Assembly: GCF_035917415.1 (NCBI RefSeq)
Contig: NZ_CP109073.1
Coordinates: 4,696,501-4,760,500, forward strand
Source of the DNA: Streptomyces sp. NBC_01803
GTDB taxonomy: Bacteria > Actinomycetota > Actinomycetes > Streptomycetales > Streptomycetaceae
Length of the DNA stretch: 64,000 nucleotides
Reading direction: 5' to 3'
Numbering within the stretch: the first letter of the stretch is position 1; each line of letters opens with the position of its first letter. The notes under the pieces are model-generated. The model made no database searches. It had not been told where the DNA came from and was given only the letters and a program-made list of their open reading frames with translations. Below, piece by piece: positions 60,671-64,000 of this stretch. Position numbers and translations under genes: made by a program.

Positions 60671-61962
60671 CGCGCGGGGGTGAGCGAGCAGGGAATCTCG
60701 ATGGTGACGAGAGTGGGCCCGCCGACCGGGCTGCTGACGGCGAGCACGCCGTCGAACGAGCCGAGCCTGCGCTCCAGTCCGCGCAGTCCGCTGCCGGCCC
60801 CGGGATTCGCGCCGCCGCGTCCGTTGTCGGTGATCGCGATGCGCAGCGACCGGTCGCCGCGGCTGTAGTAGACGTCCAGCCAGGCGCGTTCGGCGCTTGA
60901 GTGCTTCGCGGCGTTGGTGAGGACCTCGCTGATCGCGAAGTAGGCCGCGGTCTCCACCGCCTCGTCCAGCCGTCCGGGCAGATCGACGTCCACCTCGACC
61001 GGCAGCCGCGTCCGCAACGCCAGCGCGCGGGCCGCGTCGCCGAGGCCACGTTCGGCCAGCACCGGCGGGTGGATGCCGCGCACCAGGTCGCGCAGCTCGG
61101 CCAGGGCCTCCGCCGAGTTCGCCCGGGCCTGGGCGAGCAGCCGCCTGGCCTGCGCCGGGTCCTTCTCCATCAGCGCCTCGACGGCGCCCAGGCTCATGCC
61201 CATCGCGACCAGCCTGGCCTGTGCGCCGTCGTGCAGGTCGCGTTCGATACGGCGCAGTTCGGCCGCGGAGTCGTCCAGCGCGTCGTGCCGGGTCTCGGTC
61301 AGCCGGGCCACGCGCTGGGCCAGCAGCTCCTTCTCCGAGGCGCCGATGAGGACCCGGGCCAGCAGGAAGTGGAGGCGGATCAGCGGCGGGTTGACGAAGA
61401 GCGCGAGGAGGGCGAAGCCGACGCCGGTCAGGGCGGCCAGGAACGCGGTGGTCCAGTCGTGAACCGGGACGAAGGCGAACCAGTACGTCCCGCCCGCGTC
61501 CACGATCGCCTGCCACACGCCGGCCACCAGGACCAGCCCGAAGAGGAAGTAGCCGATCAACGCCCACGGCAGCAGCGCGAGGACCAAGCCGGCGACGGCG
61601 TCCACGAAGAGCCACTGGAAGTCGCGCCAGGTCGTCGGGTCCTTGAGGAGGTGCACGCAGTGCTCCACCTGGCCCGCGATGCCGGGGCGCGCGGCGCGTC
61701 CGGGGTACGGCCGGTAGCCGGCCGGGATGGTCAGCCCGGCCCAGACCCCGGCGAGGAACCTGCGCTGGTTGGCGTGGGTCCGGACGGCGTCCATGACGAC
61801 GGGGGTGGTGAACAGGCCGATGCCGATGAGGACGAGGGAGAGCGAGACCAGGAAGAGGATGAAGAGGAGGAGCGAGATGCCGAGCGAGAGCAGGGACAGC
61901 AGCATCCCCCGGGCAGCCGCCAGCAGGGCGTCCCGTACACGTCGACCGATGATGCCGTTCAT
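60667..61962 (-). CDS. Sensor histidine kinase (HisKA_3 type)
   Basis: This 431-aa protein has several N-terminal membrane helices (LLSLLSLGISLLLFILFLVS, two further hydrophobic pairs up to about residue 230) forming a 'putative sensor' domain. The phospho-acceptor helix RRIERDLHDGAQARLVAMGM (His within LHDG) and HATPase regions AISEVLTNAAKHS (N-box), ITDNGRGGANPGAGSGLRGLERR follow. ATG 61962 starts MNGIIGRRVRDALLAAARG. Cognate response regulator downstream. The signal is unknown. Confidence 0.9.
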   Translation of the reverse strand: MNGIIGRRVRDALLAAARGMLLSLLSLGISLLLFILFLVSLSLVLIGIGLFTTPVVMDAVRTHANQRRFLAGVWAGLTIPAGYRPYPGRAARPGIAGQVEHCVHLLKDPTTWRDFQWLFVDAVAGLVLALLPWALIGYFLFGLVLVAGVWQAIVDAGGTYWFAFVPVHDWTTAFLAALTGVGFALLALFVNPPLIRLHFLLARVLIGASEKELLAQRVARLTETRHDALDDSAAELRRIERDLHDGAQARLVAMGMSLGAVEALMEKDPAQARRLLAQARANSAEALAELRDLVRGIHPPVLAERGLGDAARALALRTRLPVEVDVDLPGRLDEAVETAAYFAISEVLTNAAKHSSAERAWLDVYYSRGDRSLRIAITDNGRGGANPGAGSGLRGLERRLGSFDGVLAVSSPVGGPTLVTIEIPCSLTPAR

Positions 61963-62080
61963 TTCCGCCTGTCCGCTGTCCGCTGTCCGCTTGTTCGTGC
62001 TGTGGTGCTCACAGTCTGCTGCGCGAGCGGGGCGGGAGTCACGGGGGTGGGCCACCCGGTCGGATGGTGTACCCAGAAAC

Positions 62081-62118
62081 ACCGCGAGCGCCCGCCCGGT
62101 GAGGCGGGCGCCCGCGGT
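62081..62118 (-). terminator. Terminator hairpin of glnII
   Basis: 62081-62096 pairs with 62103-62118, 16 positions with one A-C mismatch, six-nt loop. It lies 108 nt after the glnII stop and before the histidine kinase gene. Confidence 0.75.
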
Positions 62119-62225
62119 GTCTCCCCGGAACAGCGCCCGAGCTGCACCGGCCGTGAGCCGGGGAGACGATCAGGGAGAGAGGGAAGAAAGGGCGGAAAGC
62201 AAGGAGCGAAGGCGGGACGGGGCGG

Positions 62226-63251
62226 TCAGACGAGACCGGCCTCTGCCAGCTTGGCGCAGCAGGTGTCCACCATCAGGCGGGTCACCACGTACGGGTCGCA
62301 GTTGGCGTTGGGGCGGCGGTCCTCGATGTAGCCCTTCTTCTCCCGCTCGACCTGCCACGGGATGCGGACGGAGGCGCCGCGGTTGGAGACGCCGTAGCTG
62401 TATTGGTCCCAGGGCGCGGTCTCGTGGGCACCGGTGAGGCGGTCCTCGACGCCGATGCCGTAGTTCTTGATGTGCTCCAGCGGCTTGCCCTCGTCACCGA
62501 GCGCGTCGCAGGCGGTGATGATCGCGTCGTAGCCCTCGCGCATCGCCTTGGTGGAGAAGTTGGTGTGCGCGCCGGCGCCGTTCCAGTCGCCCTTGGCGGG
62601 CTTGGGGTCGAGGGTGGCGGAGATGCCGAAGTCCTCGGCGGTGCGGTAGAGCAGCCAGCGGGCGATCCAGAGCTGGTCCGAGACCTCCAGCGGGGACAGC
62701 GGGCCGACCTGGAACTCCCACTGGCCCGGCATGACCTCGGCGTTGATGCCGGAGATGCCGAGACCGGCCTTCAGACAGTTCTCCAGGTGGGCCTCGACGA
62801 CGTCGCGGCCGTAGATCTCGTCGGCGCCGACTCCGCAGTAGTAGCCGCCCTGGGGGGCCGGGAAGCCGTTCTCCGGAAAGCCGAGGGGGCGGGAGCCCTT
62901 GAAGAAGGTGTACTCCTGCTCGATGCCGAAGATCGGCTCCTGGGCGGCGAACCGCTCGGCGATCGGGCGCAGCAGCGCGCGGGTGTTGGAGACGTGCGGG
63001 GTGTCGTCGGCGACGTTGTAGACCTCGTTGAGGACCAGGATGTGGTCCCCGCCGCGGATCGGGTCCGGGAAGGAGGCGACCGGCTTGAGCACGCAGTCGG
63101 AGGCGTGCCCCTCGGCCTGGTTGGTGCTGGAGCCGTCGAAGCCCCACATGGGGGGAGCTTCGCCATCCGCGAGGATCTTGGTCTTCGAGCGCAGCTTGGC
63201 GGTCGGCTCGGTGCCGTCGATCCAGATGTACTCGGCCTTCTTGTACGTCAC
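62226..63251 (-). CDS. glnII: Glutamine synthetase type II (eukaryotic type)
   Basis: This 341-aa enzyme makes glutamine from glutamate and ammonia. Family segments: KKAEYIWIDGTEPTAKLRSKT, PPMWGFDGSSTNQAEGHASDC, FGIEQEYTFFKG, INAEVMPGQWEFQVGP (active-site Glu ligands), AGAHTNFSTKAMRE and NRGASVRIPWQVE. GS-II is heat-labile, not adenylylated, and in streptomycetes is controlled by GlnR. GTG 63251 has GGAGGAG upstream. A GlnR site lies 67-93 bp upstream, supporting induction under nitrogen limitation. Confidence 0.95.
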   Translation of the reverse strand: MTYKKAEYIWIDGTEPTAKLRSKTKILADGEAPPMWGFDGSSTNQAEGHASDCVLKPVASFPDPIRGGDHILVLNEVYNVADDTPHVSNTRALLRPIAERFAAQEPIFGIEQEYTFFKGSRPLGFPENGFPAPQGGYYCGVGADEIYGRDVVEAHLENCLKAGLGISGINAEVMPGQWEFQVGPLSPLEVSDQLWIARWLLYRTAEDFGISATLDPKPAKGDWNGAGAHTNFSTKAMREGYDAIITACDALGDEGKPLEHIKNYGIGVEDRLTGAHETAPWDQYSYGVSNRGASVRIPWQVEREKKGYIEDRRPNANCDPYVVTRLMVDTCCAKLAEAGLV

Positions 63252-63317
63252 GGTCGTGCTCCTCCAGGAGGTCATCGCGGGTGCCTGCATACGCTGTCGT
63301 CAGCCTCGCGACCAGCG

Positions 63318-63344
63318 GTTTCCCTGTCGTTGCCCTTCTGTTAA
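63318..63344 (-). promoter_or_regulatory. GlnR operator upstream of glnII (three half-sites)
   Basis: On the minus strand TTAAC (63344-63340), GCAAC (63333-63329) and GAAAC (63322-63318) are separated by exactly 6 nt each, as in the GlnR box pattern GTNAC-n6-GAAAC. They lie 67-93 bp upstream of the glnII GTG, where activator binding would be expected. Confidence 0.8.
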
Positions 63345-63445
63345 AGCGTCGTGAACCGCGTTTGGGGCGGGGTCGTAGGGTTGGCGCGGAAACGTCGGCG
63401 AGGATCGACGTGTGTTGTGAGGCGGCGGCAGAGAGGCGACCGGCC

Positions 63446-64000
63446 ATGAGAATCGGCCTGCTCGGAACCGGCCCGTGGGCCCGGCTCACCCACGGCCCGG
63501 CCCTGGTGGAGCACCCGGAGACGGAGCTCGTCGGCGTCTGGGGCCGGCGCCCCGAGGCGGCGGCGGAGCTGGCGGAACGGCTGAACACCCGGGCGTACGA
63601 CGACGCGGACGCGCTCTTCGCGGACTGCGAGGCGGTGGCGTTCGCGCTGCCGCCGGACGTGCAGGCGCCGCTGGCGGTGCGGGCGGCGGCGGCCGGGTGT
63701 CATCTGCTGCTGGACAAGCCGGTGGCGACGTCGGGGGCGGCGGCCCGCGAGCTGGCGGCTGCGGCGAAGGCGTCGGGGGTGGCGTCGGTGGTCTTCTTCA
63801 CCCTGCGCTTCGCCCCCGAGTCGGCCGCGTGGGTGGCGGCGCAGAGCGCCACGAACGGCTGGGTGACCGGCCGCGCGGACTGGTTCTCCCCGGTCTTCGG
63901 CGGCTCCGACAGCCCGTACGCGGACTCGCCGTGGCGCGCGGAGCGCGGCGCCCTGTGGGACATCGGCCCGCACACGCTGTCGCTGCTGCTGCCGCCCCTG
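63446..64000 (+). CDS. Gfo/Idh/MocA-family oxidoreductase (3' end outside window)
   Basis: The frame is open to the window edge, 185 codons visible. It begins MRIGLLGTGPWARLTHGPAL, a Rossmann NAD(P) start, then ELVGVWGRRPEAAAELAERL and the signature CHLLLDKPVATSGAAARELA (catalytic-region Lys-Pro), ending DIGPHTLSLLLPPL. The family oxidises or reduces sugars and related compounds. ATG 63446 follows GAGAGG. Divergent from glnII; no pathway partner visible. Confidence 0.88.
   Translation, partial: MRIGLLGTGPWARLTHGPALVEHPETELVGVWGRRPEAAAELAERLNTRAYDDADALFADCEAVAFALPPDVQAPLAVRAAAAGCHLLLDKPVATSGAAARELAAAAKASGVASVVFFTLRFAPESAAWVAAQSATNGWVTGRADWFSPVFGGSDSPYADSPWRAERGALWDIGPHTLSLLLPPL

Overview
The window is high-GC actinobacterial chromosome, very probably Streptomyces or a close relative. 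Third codon positions are almost always G or C, GTG and TTG starts are common, and start/stop overlaps of the GTGA and TGATG type occur throughout. The gene set also fits: glnII, glnE, glnA2, malR/malEFG/aglA, nadE, pspAB/htpX and npdG. The order glnII - two-component pair - mal/agl - glnE - ... - nadE ... glnA2 recalls the S. coelicolor block around SCO2210-SCO2241 (from memory, not checked here).

Layout. 1-15.6 kb is dominated by a polysaccharide/cell-surface locus. It holds the end of a probable flippase, a secreted M28 aminopeptidase, a polymerase-like membrane protein, GT4 and GT2 glycosyltransferases, a lipoprotein coupled to a 933-aa secreted multidomain protein, divergent gmd/fcl (GDP-fucose synthesis), and a polyprenyl-phosphate sugar-phosphate transferase. 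Housekeeping genes (GNAT, MOSC, NUDIX, an SCO6745-type protein) sit inside it. 15.9-19 kb has a LysR regulator divergent from a PLP dehydratase, then a DUF5685-like protein with a very Cys-rich tail. 19-24.5 kb is a sugar ABC importer with a GH13 enzyme. Its binding-protein/permease junction carries five 89-bp tandem repeats that form a chain of overlapping 30-codon ORFs. 24.5-35.6 kb is mostly core: map, npdG, panB, EEP phosphatase, htpX-pspAB, nadE, an orphan terpene synthase with a degenerate second metal motif, and glnA2.

35.6-44.6 kb looks accessory. It has a secreted metallophosphoesterase, a SAM methyltransferase, an orphan peptide-maturase-type methyltransferase, a broken EEP gene, a MazG-like protein, and a two-gene module. 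In that module a 153-aa protein and a 906-aa STAND/NLR-like NTPase share an N-terminal RHIM-like QVVVGxxN motif. A RidA fragment follows, and G-rich heptamer arrays lie on both sides. This module is my best candidate for an incompletely described system; it may be a conflict or cell-death pair that signals by amyloid templating.

44.7-56.2 kb holds glnE (with an in-frame palindromic insertion), a PAP2 enzyme, and the maltose/alpha-glucoside system: malR, malEFG, aglA and a second LacI paralogue. 56.2-64 kb holds a PGRP-type amidase preceded by an overlapping Tat-leader ORF, a membrane protein with a sigma-like segment, a histidine kinase/response regulator pair separated by a decayed gene, glnII with a three-half-site GlnR operator, and the start of a Gfo/Idh/MocA oxidoreductase. 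I saw no tRNA, rRNA, complete IS element or CRISPR array.
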